Origin: CAVSMC01 sp963798655
GTDB taxonomy: Bacteria; Pseudomonadota; Gammaproteobacteria; Burkholderiales; Casimicrobiaceae
Reading direction: 5' to 3'
Assembly: GCA_963798655.1 (NCBI GenBank)
Contig: CAWCUH010000009.1
Location: forward strand, 1 to 64,000
DNA: 64,000 nucleotides
Within the stretch, counting starts at the first letter, position 1. Each line of letters opens with the position of its first letter. The notes under the pieces are model-generated. The model worked only from the letters and a program-made list of their open reading frames with translations, was not told the origin of the DNA and made no database searches. The position numbers and the translations under genes are program-made. Shown here piece by piece: positions 52,524 to 61,083 of this stretch.

Positions 52524-53045
52524 CTACCTCAGCGGCCGCTCGGCGTCACGCAGCATCTCAACGTGCGCGATGCCGTCTTCGTCGTACGGCGGCGAGACCG
52601 TGCGGAATCCGAATGCCGCGTAGAACGACTCGAGGTAGCGCTGCGCACCGATTCGTATCGGCATGCCGGCGTGCACGCCGCCGGTGCGCGCGATGCCTTC
52701 GCCGACGAGCCGCCGGCCGAGGCCGGTACGGCGCACCGACGGCGCGGTGACGATGCGCCCGAGCGAAGGCTCGCGATACTTGGCGCCGGGATCGACCATG
52801 CGCAGATACGCGACGAGCGCCGGTGCGCCGTCGTGCGGCATCCAGCCGAGCAGATGCCACGCATGCGCGTCGAGCCCGTCGGCGTCGAGGAACGCGCACT
52901 TCTGCTCGACGACGAAGACCCGCTGGCGCAGCGCCATGGCTGCATACAGGTCGGACGGCGCGAGCGCGTCGAGGCGGGCCCATTGCCACGCTAGCGCGAC
53001 ACCGTCGTGCGTACGGCTCGCCTGCAGCAGGTTGTCATCGTGCAT
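52524..53045 (-). CDS. ElaA-like GNAT acetyltransferase
   Basis: This cytoplasmic N-acetyltransferase has 173 residues. It matches the ElaA branch: LYAAMALRQRVFVVEQKC and WHLLGWMP near the front, LVAYLRMVDPG, then the acetyl-CoA loop VRRTGLGRRLVGEGI, and QRYLESFYAAFGFRTVSPPY at the end. Substrate is not known. It is followed by a strong terminator, so it is the last gene of its unit. Confidence 0.9.
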   Translation of the reverse strand: MHDDNLLQASRTHDGVALAWQWARLDALAPSDLYAAMALRQRVFVVEQKCAFLDADGLDAHAWHLLGWMPHDGAPALVAYLRMVDPGAKYREPSLGRIVTAPSVRRTGLGRRLVGEGIARTGGVHAGMPIRIGAQRYLESFYAAFGFRTVSPPYDEDGIAHVEMLRDAERPLR

Positions 53046-53099
53046 CGCGCGACGTTAGCGCACGCCGCGCGCGGCGTCGAGCCGCCGACTCCGCACGCG

Positions 53100-53591
53100 T
53101 CATCGTGTCGAAGCGGCGACATCGAGCGCCGAGTCGACACGCGACGGCTCGGCGAAGTCGGCGACCGGATCGCGACCCATTGCAACAGCGATGCGCGCGA
53201 AATCGTCGGCAGGGACGCGCAGGAAGCCGAAGCGGAACGCCGCGCCCCAGTGCGTCTTGCTGCGCAGGAACGTCAGCGACTCGATCAGCGGTCGAATCGG
53301 CGCCGGCGCTGCCGGCAGATAGTCGACGTCGGCGCGAAACGGACGGAAGTCGGCAGCCTCGTCGACCTGGTACACCCGACCGCTGCGCACGCGGCCGATC
53401 GCGGTGAACGCCTGCAGCGGCTCGCCGTCGGGATGCGCGACTCGCGGCGAATAGATCGCGAATCCGTCGCCGGCGCGAACGCGCTCGAGCGGGCCCGCCT
53501 TGCCGTGATTGACCTGCGCAAAGCCCCCGGCCATCGCGCGAAGGGCGTGGTCCCGTGCGACGACGCCGATCCAGTACTGTCGTATGACCAT
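53100..53591 (-). CDS. EVE (PUA-like) domain protein
   Basis: This 163-residue protein has an EVE domain, a fold related to PUA and YTH that binds modified bases in DNA or RNA. Conserved text includes YWIGVVARDHALRAMAGGF, then AGDGFAIYSPR, FTAIGRVRSGRVYQV and LTFLRSKTHWGAAFRFGFL. Stand-alone EVE proteins occur both as housekeeping genes and in defence contexts. Here no restriction gene is adjacent. It is 54 bases upstream of the ElaA-like gene on the same strand. Confidence 0.88.
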   Translation of the reverse strand: MVIRQYWIGVVARDHALRAMAGGFAQVNHGKAGPLERVRAGDGFAIYSPRVAHPDGEPLQAFTAIGRVRSGRVYQVDEAADFRPFRADVDYLPAAPAPIRPLIESLTFLRSKTHWGAAFRFGFLRVPADDFARIAVAMGRDPVADFAEPSRVDSALDVAASTR

Positions 53592-53615
53592 GCGCTTCTC
53601 CGCTCGATGGTCGTC

Positions 53616-54170
53616 TCACGCCGCGATTGTGGGCTCCGCGCGTTCGACCGGGCTCAGGCGCGCCGGCGTGCAGTGCCACGGCGCGTTCGCGAGGGGCAGC
53701 GGAGGAATGCTTCGCCGCAGCAGCTCGGCGCACAGCGCGCCGGCGGCCATCATCGCGGTGCCGCCAATCGTCGCGGACTGCGCGAGCGGCGCGAGCACGT
53801 CGCGCGCGAGCGGCAGCAGCCCGGCCAGCGCCGTGGCGACGAGCGCCGCGGCGAAGAGCGCGCCGCCTGCGATGCCGACGCCGGTCGCCCAGCGCGGCAG
53901 GCCGAGAAAGCGCATGCGGCCGCGCTTCGCGTGGCGCGCGAGCGCGAGCATCGGGAACGCGAGCGCAACCGCGGCGCCGACAACGGCGAGCGCGACGCCG
54001 GCGAACTCGACGGCGACCGGCCAGCCGTCGTGCAGCGACGCGAACAGCGCGTGCGCCTTGAACGTTCGCGCGAGCGGCGGCGCGACGTGCGCGGCGAGCG
54101 CAAGCTGCAGCAGCGCGAGCGATCCGAGATAGAGCGGGCGGGATATCGGGTCGGCATGACGCAACCGCAT
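53616..54170 (-). CDS. Hypothetical membrane protein, 184 aa
   Basis: I do not recognise a family. The protein has about four hydrophobic segments (YLGSLALLQLALAAHVAPPL, VEFAGVALAVVGAAVALAFP, ATGVGIAGGALFAAALVATA, SATIGGTAMMAAGALCAELL) with short Arg-rich loops and a Pro-rich C-terminal tail. ATG 54170 starts just before helix 1; an upstream start at 54212 is possible. It is 24 bases from the EVE gene and may be co-transcribed with it. Confidence 0.6.
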   Translation of the reverse strand: MRLRHADPISRPLYLGSLALLQLALAAHVAPPLARTFKAHALFASLHDGWPVAVEFAGVALAVVGAAVALAFPMLALARHAKRGRMRFLGLPRWATGVGIAGGALFAAALVATALAGLLPLARDVLAPLAQSATIGGTAMMAAGALCAELLRRSIPPLPLANAPWHCTPARLSPVERAEPTIAA

Positions 54171-54367
54171 CGCGGGCCTCCGTTGGTTCGTTTTCGCGCA
54201 ATCGGCGCGCACGGACGAACTCTAGGAAACGCCGACGCGCGCCGCCATCGGACGGATGGCCGAGGAGCGGCCCGCTCTCACGCCGGCCGTGTGCGAGCGC
54301 GGTGCGCCGCGCGGCCGGGCGCGATTCGCGCTTCCCTTACAATGACGGGCTCGAGCGAGGAGAGATC

Positions 54368-55432
54368 ATGGCTGCGCATCGCATCGCCGTCATTCCGGGC
54401 GACGGCATCGGTAAGGAAGTCGTGCCCGAGGGCCTGCGCGTGCTGGACGCGGTATCGCGCCGCTTCGGCATCGCGCTCGAGTGGTCGCATTTCGACTGGA
54501 ACTGCGACTACTACGCGAAGCACGGCCGCATGATGCCCGATGACTGGTTCGAGACGTTGTCGCCGTTCGACGCGATCTACTACGGCGCCGTCGGCTGGCC
54601 GGCGACGGTTCCCGATCACGTGTCGCTGTGGGGATCGCTGATCCAGTTTCGCCGCCGCTTCGACCAGTACGTCAACATGCGGCCGTGCAAGCTGATGCCC
54701 GGCATCGCGACGCCGCTCGCCAATCGCAAGCCCGGCGACATCGACTTCGTCGTCGTGCGCGAGAACACCGAAGGCGAGTATTCGTCGGTCGGCGGCCGCA
54801 TGTTCGAAGGCACCGAGCGCGAGATCGTGTTCCAGGAGTCCGTGTTCAGCCGCAAGGGCGTCGACCGCATCCTGAAGTTCGCCTTCGAGCTCGCGCGCAA
54901 GCGTGCCGCGAAGCACGTCACGTCGGCAACCAAGTCGAACGGCATCGCGATCACGATGCCGTACTGGGACGAGCGCTTCCGCGCGATGAGCGCGAGCTAT
55001 CCCGACATTCGCGTCGACCAGTACCACATCGACATCCTGACCGCGCACTTCGTCCGCCAGCCGCAGATCTTCGACGTGGTCGTCGGCTCGAATCTCTTCG
55101 GCGACATCCTCTCCGATCTCGGACCCGCGGTCTGCGGCACGATCGGCATCGCGCCCTCGGCGAACATCAATCCCGAGCGCGCATTTCCGTCGCTGTTCGA
55201 GCCGGTGCACGGATCGGCGCCCGACATCGCCGGCAAGGGCATCGCGAATCCGATCGGTCAGATCTGGTGCGGCGCGATGATGCTCGAGCATCTCGGCCAT
55301 CCCGACGCGGCGGCTGCCGTCGTGCAGGCGATCGAGCGCGTGCTCGCCGATCCGTCGGCGCCTCGCACCGGCGACATCGGCGGACGCGCGAAGACGGTCG
55401 ACGTGGGCCGTTCGATCGCCGACGCGCTGTAA
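54368..55432 (+). CDS. Tartrate dehydrogenase/decarboxylase-like enzyme
   Basis: This NAD-dependent beta-decarboxylating dehydrogenase has 354 residues, in the isocitrate/isopropylmalate family. IAVIPGDGIGKEVVPEGLRV opens the fold. VVRENTEGEYSSVGG, the Lys/Asn pair in SATKSNGIAI, DVVVGSNLFGDILSDL and FEPVHGSAPDIAGKG complete the active site. DWNCDYYAKHGRMMPDDWFE is typical of the tartrate/D-malate branch rather than LeuB. Likely substrates are tartrate or D-malate, giving reducing power from hydroxy acids. GAGGAG lies upstream of ATG 54368. It stands alone, 112 bases before pntAA. Confidence 0.88.
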   Translation: MAAHRIAVIPGDGIGKEVVPEGLRVLDAVSRRFGIALEWSHFDWNCDYYAKHGRMMPDDWFETLSPFDAIYYGAVGWPATVPDHVSLWGSLIQFRRRFDQYVNMRPCKLMPGIATPLANRKPGDIDFVVVRENTEGEYSSVGGRMFEGTEREIVFQESVFSRKGVDRILKFAFELARKRAAKHVTSATKSNGIAITMPYWDERFRAMSASYPDIRVDQYHIDILTAHFVRQPQIFDVVVGSNLFGDILSDLGPAVCGTIGIAPSANINPERAFPSLFEPVHGSAPDIAGKGIANPIGQIWCGAMMLEHLGHPDAAAAVVQAIERVLADPSAPRTGDIGGRAKTVDVGRSIADAL

Positions 55433-55544
55433 CGGTCGCCGTTGCGCAACTGACGTGCGCGCGGCGTTTGTGGCAGCATAGCGGGCAAACGCAAAAGCCG
55501 ACCCACGCTCGGGCAACGATGGGCGGCGCATCCTGGGGATCTCC

Positions 55545-56672
55545 ATGCTGATCGGCATTCCTCGTGAAACGCGCACGGGCGAGACGCGCGTCGCAGCCAC
55601 GCCGGAGACGGTGAAGAAGCTCGCGGCGAGCGGCGCGCACCCGATCGTCGTCGAGTCCGGCGCGGGCATTGCGAGCAGCTATCCCGACGCGCAATACCAG
55701 GCCGCGGGCGCGCGCATCGGCAACGCCGCCGATGCGCTCGGCGCAGATATCGTGCTCAAGGTGCGCGGCCCGTCGGCCGAAGAGCTGCCGATGGTCAGGC
55801 GCGGCGCCGTGCTGGTCGGCCTGCTCAATCCGTTCGACGCGCAGGCGATCGAAGCGTATGCGCGCGCCGGCATCACCGGCTTCGCGCTCGAGTCGCTGCC
55901 GCGGATCACCCGTGCGCAGGCGATGGACGTGCTGTCCTCGCAGGCGAACATCGCCGGCTACAAGGCGGTGATCGTCGCCGCCGCCGAGTACGGCCGCTTC
56001 ATGCCGATGCTGATGACCGCCGCGGGCACGGTGAAGGCCGCGCGCGTGCTCGTGCTCGGCGTCGGCGTCGCCGGATTGCAGGCGATCGCGACGGCGAAGC
56101 GCCTCGGCGCCGTGATCGAGGCCTCCGACGTGCGACCGTCGGTGAAGGATCAGGTCGAGTCGCTCGGCGCGAAGTGGGTCGACGTGCCGTACGAGACCGA
56201 CGAGGAAAAGCAGATCGCCGAAGGCGTCGGCGGCTACGCGCGGCCGATGCCGCCTGCATGGATGGCGCGGCAGGCGGCGATCGTGCACGAGCGCGCGAAA
56301 GCGGCCGACATCGTCATCACGACGGCGTTGATCCCGGGCCGTCCCGCGCCGAAGCTGATCAAGGCGGCGACGGTCGCCGAGATGAAGCCCGGCTCGGTGC
56401 TCGTCGATCTCGCCGTCGAGCAGGGCGGCAACGTCGAAGGCGTGCAGGTCGGCACGATCGCGAACGTCAACGGCGTGCGCATCGTGGGCATCCCGAACCT
56501 GCCGGCCACCGTGCCGACCGATGCGAGCGCGCTGTATGCGCGCAACGTGCTGACGTTCGTCAACCTGATGATCGATCCGAAGTCCGGCGCGTTCAACGTG
56601 CCGCGCGACGACGAGATCATCAAGGGAACGCTCGTTTGCGACGCCGGCGCCGTGGTGCCGCGCGGCGCATGA
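55545..56672 (+). CDS. pntAA: NAD(P) transhydrogenase subunit alpha part 1
   Basis: This is the soluble NAD(H)-binding domain I of the proton-translocating transhydrogenase, which makes NADPH from NADH. Features are MLIGIPRETRTGETRVAATP, the mobile loop near GYARPMPPAWM, and the NAD-binding Rossmann motif VLGVGVAGLQAIATAKRLGA. At 375 residues this is the short, split form of alpha, completed by pntAB. The stop is 122 bases before pntAB. Confidence 0.96.
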   Translation: MLIGIPRETRTGETRVAATPETVKKLAASGAHPIVVESGAGIASSYPDAQYQAAGARIGNAADALGADIVLKVRGPSAEELPMVRRGAVLVGLLNPFDAQAIEAYARAGITGFALESLPRITRAQAMDVLSSQANIAGYKAVIVAAAEYGRFMPMLMTAAGTVKAARVLVLGVGVAGLQAIATAKRLGAVIEASDVRPSVKDQVESLGAKWVDVPYETDEEKQIAEGVGGYARPMPPAWMARQAAIVHERAKAADIVITTALIPGRPAPKLIKAATVAEMKPGSVLVDLAVEQGGNVEGVQVGTIANVNGVRIVGIPNLPATVPTDASALYARNVLTFVNLMIDPKSGAFNVPRDDEIIKGTLVCDAGAVVPRGA

Positions 56673-56794
56673 GATTGCGTCGCTCACGTCGCAGCGGGGA
56701 GCGCGCAGCGCGGCGAGCGAATTACTTTTGACGTCGTTTCGAGCGAACAGCGGATTCACGCTTCGCGCGGACCGATGTGCAGCGAGGAGAGCCC

Positions 56795-57121
56795 ATGGCC
56801 ACCGGTGTCGACCCGATCGTCTTCTACCTGATCATCTTCGTGCTCGCGATCTTCGTCGGCTACCACGTCGTGTGGAGCGTGACGCCGGCGCTGCACACGC
56901 CGCTGATGAGCGTCACCAACGCAATCTCGGCGATCATCCTCGTTGGCGCGATGCTCGCGGCCGGACCGGCCGTGATGGACTGGGGCGGCTGGGTCGGCGT
57001 CGCCGCGGTGGTGATGGCGTCGATCAACGCGTTCGGCGGCTTCCTGGTGACGCAGCGGATGCTCGAAATGTTCAAAAAGAAGGAGCCGAAGGCCGCGGTT
57101 TCGAAGAACGCGGGCAAATGA
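56795..57121 (+). CDS. pntAB: NAD(P) transhydrogenase subunit alpha part 2
   Basis: This 108-residue membrane part of alpha contributes about three or four helices of domain II ([57 protein letters not shown]). ATG 56795 has AGGAGAG upstream and is preferred to an earlier in-frame ATG. pntB begins 22 bases downstream. Confidence 0.95.
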   Translation: MATGVDPIVFYLIIFVLAIFVGYHVVWSVTPALHTPLMSVTNAISAIILVGAMLAAGPAVMDWGGWVGVAAVVMASINAFGGFLVTQRMLEMFKKKEPKAAVSKNAGK

Positions 57122-57143
57122 CGCGCGACATCGGGGAACAACA

Positions 57144-58529
57144 ATGAGCGCCAATCAAGTCGCCCTCTGGTATCTGGTCGCGTCGATCTGCTTCATCCTC
57201 GCGTTGAAGGGACTGTCGCATCCGTCGACGGCGCGCCGCGGCAACCTGCTCGGCATCGTCGGCATGGCGATCGCGGTGCTGGTCACATTCGCGCTCGTCT
57301 ACTCTCATACCAAGAACGTCGCGATGATCCTCGTCGGCATCGCCATCGGCGGCGCGATCGGCGCCGTGATCGCCCGGCGCGTGCAGATGACGCAGATGCC
57401 CGAGCTGGTCGCGGCGTTCCACTCGCTCGTCGGCATGGCGGCGGTGCTGATCGCGGTGGCCGCCGTCAACGACCCGGCGGCGTTCGGGCTGCCGGCGCCG
57501 CTGCCGACCGGCAACATGCTCGAGCTCTTCATCGGCACGTTCATCGGCGCGATCACGTTCTCAGGCTCGGTGATCGCGTTCGGCAAGCTGTCGGGCCGCA
57601 TCGGCAGCGCGCCGATCGTCTATCCCGGCCAGCACTGGATCAATCTGCTGATCGGCATCGCGATGATCGGCTTCGGCATCTGGTTCTTCATGGGTGGCGG
57701 CTGGCTGCCGTTCATCGTGATGACCGCGCTCGCGTTCCTGCTCGGCGTGCTGATCATCATCCCGATCGGCGGAGCCGACATGCCGGTGGTGATCTCGATG
57801 TTGAACAGCTACTCGGGGTGGGCGGCCGCCGGCATCGGCTTTTCGCTTAACAACCCGATGCTGATCATCGCCGGGTCGCTCGTCGGCAGCTCCGGCGCGA
57901 TCCTGTCGTACATCATGTGCAAGGCGATGAACCGCAGCTTCGTGAGCGTGATCCTCGGCGGCTTCGGCGGCGAGGTTGCCGCCGCCGCCGGCAGCGACGC
58001 GCAGAGGACGGTGAAGTCGGGCAGCCCCGACGACGCCGCGTTCATCATGGGCAACGCGGAGACGGTGATCATCGTTCCCGGCTACGGTCTCGCGGTCGCC
58101 CGCGCGCAGCATGCGGTGAAGGAGATGGCGGCGAAGCTCGCCGAAAAGGGCGTCACGGTGAAATACGCGATCCATCCGGTCGCCGGCCGGATGCCGGGTC
58201 ACATGAACGTGCTGCTCGCTGAAGCGGAAGTGCCGTACGACCAGGTGTTCGAGATGGAGGACATCAACGGCGAGTTCGGCATGGCCGACGTCGCGCTGAT
58301 CCTCGGCGCGAACGATGTCGTCAATCCGCTGGCCGAGCAGAAGGGCAGCGCGATCTACGGCATGCCGATCCTGGAGGCCTACAAGGCGAAGACGGTCATC
58401 GTCAACAAGCGCTCGATGGCGTCCGGTTACGCCGGCCTCGACAATCCGCTGTTCTACATGGACAAGACGATGATGGTGTTCGGCGACGCGAAGAAGGTCG
58501 TCGAGGACCTCGTCAAGGCGATCGAGTGA
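57144..58529 (+). CDS. pntB: NAD(P) transhydrogenase subunit beta
   Basis: PntB provides the rest of the membrane channel (about nine helices, residues 1-270) and the NADP(H)-binding domain III. Signatures are VIARRVQMTQMPELVAAFHS, GSVIAFGKLSGRI, and VIIVPGYGLAVARAQHAVKE in domain III, then MPGHMNVLLAEAEVPYD. The length of 461 residues is standard. It completes a pntAA-pntAB-pntB operon. Confidence 0.97.
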   Translation: MSANQVALWYLVASICFILALKGLSHPSTARRGNLLGIVGMAIAVLVTFALVYSHTKNVAMILVGIAIGGAIGAVIARRVQMTQMPELVAAFHSLVGMAAVLIAVAAVNDPAAFGLPAPLPTGNMLELFIGTFIGAITFSGSVIAFGKLSGRIGSAPIVYPGQHWINLLIGIAMIGFGIWFFMGGGWLPFIVMTALAFLLGVLIIIPIGGADMPVVISMLNSYSGWAAAGIGFSLNNPMLIIAGSLVGSSGAILSYIMCKAMNRSFVSVILGGFGGEVAAAAGSDAQRTVKSGSPDDAAFIMGNAETVIIVPGYGLAVARAQHAVKEMAAKLAEKGVTVKYAIHPVAGRMPGHMNVLLAEAEVPYDQVFEMEDINGEFGMADVALILGANDVVNPLAEQKGSAIYGMPILEAYKAKTVIVNKRSMASGYAGLDNPLFYMDKTMMVFGDAKKVVEDLVKAIE

Positions 58530-58565
58530 CGTCGTAGTCGCGCGGTCGCGCAGCCCCGCCGCCGA

Positions 58566-59679
58566 ATGGTCGTCAGCCGCCGTCTCGTCGCCGTCTCGTC
58601 GCCGTCGTCGTCGCCGACGTCGTCGGCTACTCGCGGCTGATGGAGCGCGACGAAGCGGGCACCCACGAGCGGTTGCGAAAGCTCAAGGCCGAGCTGCTCG
58701 ACCCGAAGATCACCGAGCACGGCGGGCGCGTCGTCAAGACCAGCGGGGACGGCATGCTGGTCGAGTTCCCGAGCGCGACATCGGCGCTGCGCTGCGCGGT
58801 CGAGATCCAGCGCGAGATGGGCGTGCGCAACCTCTACGTCGCGCCCGACGACAAGATCCAGTTCCGCGTCGGCATCAACCTCGGCGACATCATCGTCAAG
58901 GGCGACGACATCCTCGGCGACGGCGTGAACGTCGCCGCGCGGCTGGAGACGCTCGCCGAGCCGGGCGGCATCTCCGTCGCATCCGCGGTGTGGGAGCAGG
59001 TGCACGAGGATCTTGGCGTCGAGTTCGTCGACTCGGGCGACCAGCACGTCAAGAACATTTCGAAGCCGATCCGCGTGTCCTCCCTACCCCCCCTGTCGAT
59101 CGCGAGCGCGTGCTGTCCGAAGCGGACGCCGATTCGCTTCGCGCGGTGTCGCTCGATGCGCGCGATGCGCTGGCATGGACGATCCGCGGTTCGGTCCTTG
59201 GCGCGCGCGGCTATGTCGACGCCGCGTTCGCCGCCAACGATCGCGCGCTCGAGCTCGATCCAACGCGCTTCTATCCGGTGATCATGCGCGGATGGCTGTA
59301 TCTTTCGGCGGGCAAGTACGCCGACGCGTTGAAGGTCGTCGAGTCGTTGCGGATCCCGCTCGCCGCCGACAGCGGTCTGCGGCTGCTCGCGTGCACGACG
59401 CATCTGCAAACGGGCGCGTACGATCAGGCGATCGCCGACTGCGAGCGCGCCGTCGCGGGAGGCGACGACTGGATCGGCTTCGCCGACATGACCGCCGCGT
59501 ATGCGATGCGTGGCAACGCCGAGAAGGCCGCGCAGGCGAAGGCGCGGCTCATCGCCATCGTCCCCGCGTTCACGATCTCCCGCTACGAGGGCAAGCGTTT
59601 CTTCATCACGCCGGAAGCGGTTGCGCGCGATCGCGAGCACATGGTTGCGGGACTGCGCAAGGCCGGCGTACCCGAGTAG
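58566..59679 (+). pseudogene. Class III adenylate/guanylate cyclase with TPR region, broken twice
   Basis: This gene would encode a cyclic nucleotide signalling enzyme. From ATG 58566 it starts MVVSRRLVAV, but an 11-base tandem duplication (58581-58602) throws it out of frame. Removing one copy restores VVVADVVGYSRLMERDE, the normal cyclase opening with the first metal Asp. The catalytic domain then continues with KTSGDGMLVEF (second Asp) and INLGDIIVKGDDILGDGVNV. At a C7 run (59087-59093) the frame is lost again; one more C gives VSSLPPPVDRERVLSEADAD and a TPR segment (ALAWTIRGSVLGARGYVDAA) to TGA 59679. The reconstructed protein has about 367 residues, shorter than relatives because the TolB-like region is missing. 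Internal starts could still give a truncated cyclase domain. Confidence 0.8.
58581..58602 (+). repeat. 11-bp direct tandem duplication inside the cyclase gene
   Basis: CGTCTCGTCGC occurs twice in direct succession, and the sequence right after (CGTCGTCGTCGCC) is similar, so slippage is a likely cause. Eleven bases shift the frame of the gene. Confidence 0.85.
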
Positions 59680-59838
59680 CGGCACGGCGCGCGCCACGCG
59701 TGCCTGATGTGAGTGCGCTGCGCGCGCAAAGACGCCGCGCCGTCGCGACCGGCAAGCTCCTCCAGCCGTCGCTGTAACGCGTTGTTCGCGGCGTCGTGCG
59801 CGACCCGATAGAATGCCGCTGGCGGCCGCTGGCCGCGG

Positions 59839-61083
59839 ATGGCGCGCGTGCCCGGTCCCCTCTCGCATCTGACGGTCCTCGATCTGTCCCGCGTGCTCGC
59901 CGGCCCGTGGTGCACGCAACTGCTCGGCGACCTCGGCGCGACGATCATCAAGATCGAGCGGCCGCGCGGCGGCGACGACACGCGTGCATGGGGACCGCCG
60001 TACCTGCGCGACCGTGAGGGACGCGAGACCTCGGAAGCGGCGTACTACCTGTGCTGCAATCGCGCGAAGCAGTCGGTCGCCGTCGACTTCACGACGCCGG
60101 CCGGCCAGCGGATCGTGCGCGATCTCGCGCTGCAATCGGATGTGCTGATCGAGAACTTCAAGGTGGGCGGCCTCGCGCGCTACGGTCTCGACTACGCGAG
60201 CGTGGCCGCCGACAACGCGTCGATCGTCTATGCGTCGATCACCGGCTTCGGCCAGGACGGCCCGTACGCCGATCGCGCCGGCTACGACTTCATCATCCAG
60301 GCGATGAGCGGCTTCATGAGCGTCACCGGCGAGCGTGACGGCCTGCCCGGCGGCGGCCCGCAGAAGGCCGGCGTCGCGATCACCGACCTGATGACCGGCA
60401 TGTACGCGGCGGTGGCGATCCTCGCCGCGATCTCGCATCGCGAGCGCAGCGGCGAAGGCCAGCACATCGATCTCGCGCTGCTCGATTCGGCGGTCGCGAT
60501 GATGTCGGTGATGAATCTCAACTATCTCGCGACCGGCGTGCCGCCGGGACGCGCGGGCAACGCGCATCCGAACATCGTGCCGTACCAGGTGTTCGCATGC
60601 GCCGACGGTCATCTGATCATCGCCGTCGGCAACGACGGTCAGTTCGCGAAGTTCTGCGCGATCGCGGGGTTCGCGCAGTGGGCGAGCGATCCGCGCTACG
60701 CGACGAACGCCGAGCGCGTGCGCAACCGCAGCGAGCTCGTGCCGATGATCGCCGAGCTCGTGAGGACGCGAACGCAGCGCGACTGGCTCGCCGCGCTCGA
60801 GGCGGCCGGCGTGCCGTGCGGGCCGATCAATCGTCTCGATCAGGTGTTCGCCGATCCCCAGGTCGTCGCACGGCGAATGAAGCTCGACCTGCCGCATCCG
60901 ATCGCCGGCACGGCGCCGCAGGTCGCCGCGCCGATTCGCTACTCGCGCACGGCCGTCGAGTACGGCGAGGCGCCGCCGCTGCTCGGCCAGCACACGGCCG
61001 CGGTGCTGCGCGAGCGCCTCGGCTTCGACGATGCGGCGATCGGCGCGCTCGCGCAGCGCGGCGTGATCGGCGTGCTGCGATGA
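59839..61083 (+). CDS. Family III CoA-transferase (CaiB/BaiF type)
   Basis: This 414-residue enzyme moves CoA between carboxylic acids through an aspartyl-CoA intermediate. Family patterns are GPLSHLTVLDLSRVLAGPWC, NFKVGGLARYGLDYASV and SGFMSVTGERDGLPGGGPQK. The likely catalytic Asp lies in VAITDLMTGMYA. The C-terminal part has PCGPINRLDQVFADPQV. Substrates (oxalate, succinate, carnitine, aromatic acids) cannot be told from sequence. Its stop overlaps the next gene by four bases (ATGA). Confidence 0.93.
   Translation: MARVPGPLSHLTVLDLSRVLAGPWCTQLLGDLGATIIKIERPRGGDDTRAWGPPYLRDREGRETSEAAYYLCCNRAKQSVAVDFTTPAGQRIVRDLALQSDVLIENFKVGGLARYGLDYASVAADNASIVYASITGFGQDGPYADRAGYDFIIQAMSGFMSVTGERDGLPGGGPQKAGVAITDLMTGMYAAVAILAAISHRERSGEGQHIDLALLDSAVAMMSVMNLNYLATGVPPGRAGNAHPNIVPYQVFACADGHLIIAVGNDGQFAKFCAIAGFAQWASDPRYATNAERVRNRSELVPMIAELVRTRTQRDWLAALEAAGVPCGPINRLDQVFADPQVVARRMKLDLPHPIAGTAPQVAAPIRYSRTAVEYGEAPPLLGQHTAAVLRERLGFDDAAIGALAQRGVIGVLR

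Noticed and set aside
59087..59093. Programmed frameshift at the C7 run of the cyclase gene
   Set aside because: No stimulatory structure or slippery heptamer of a known type was seen, and the gene already carries a separate disabling duplication upstream. Decay, phase variation or an error is simpler.
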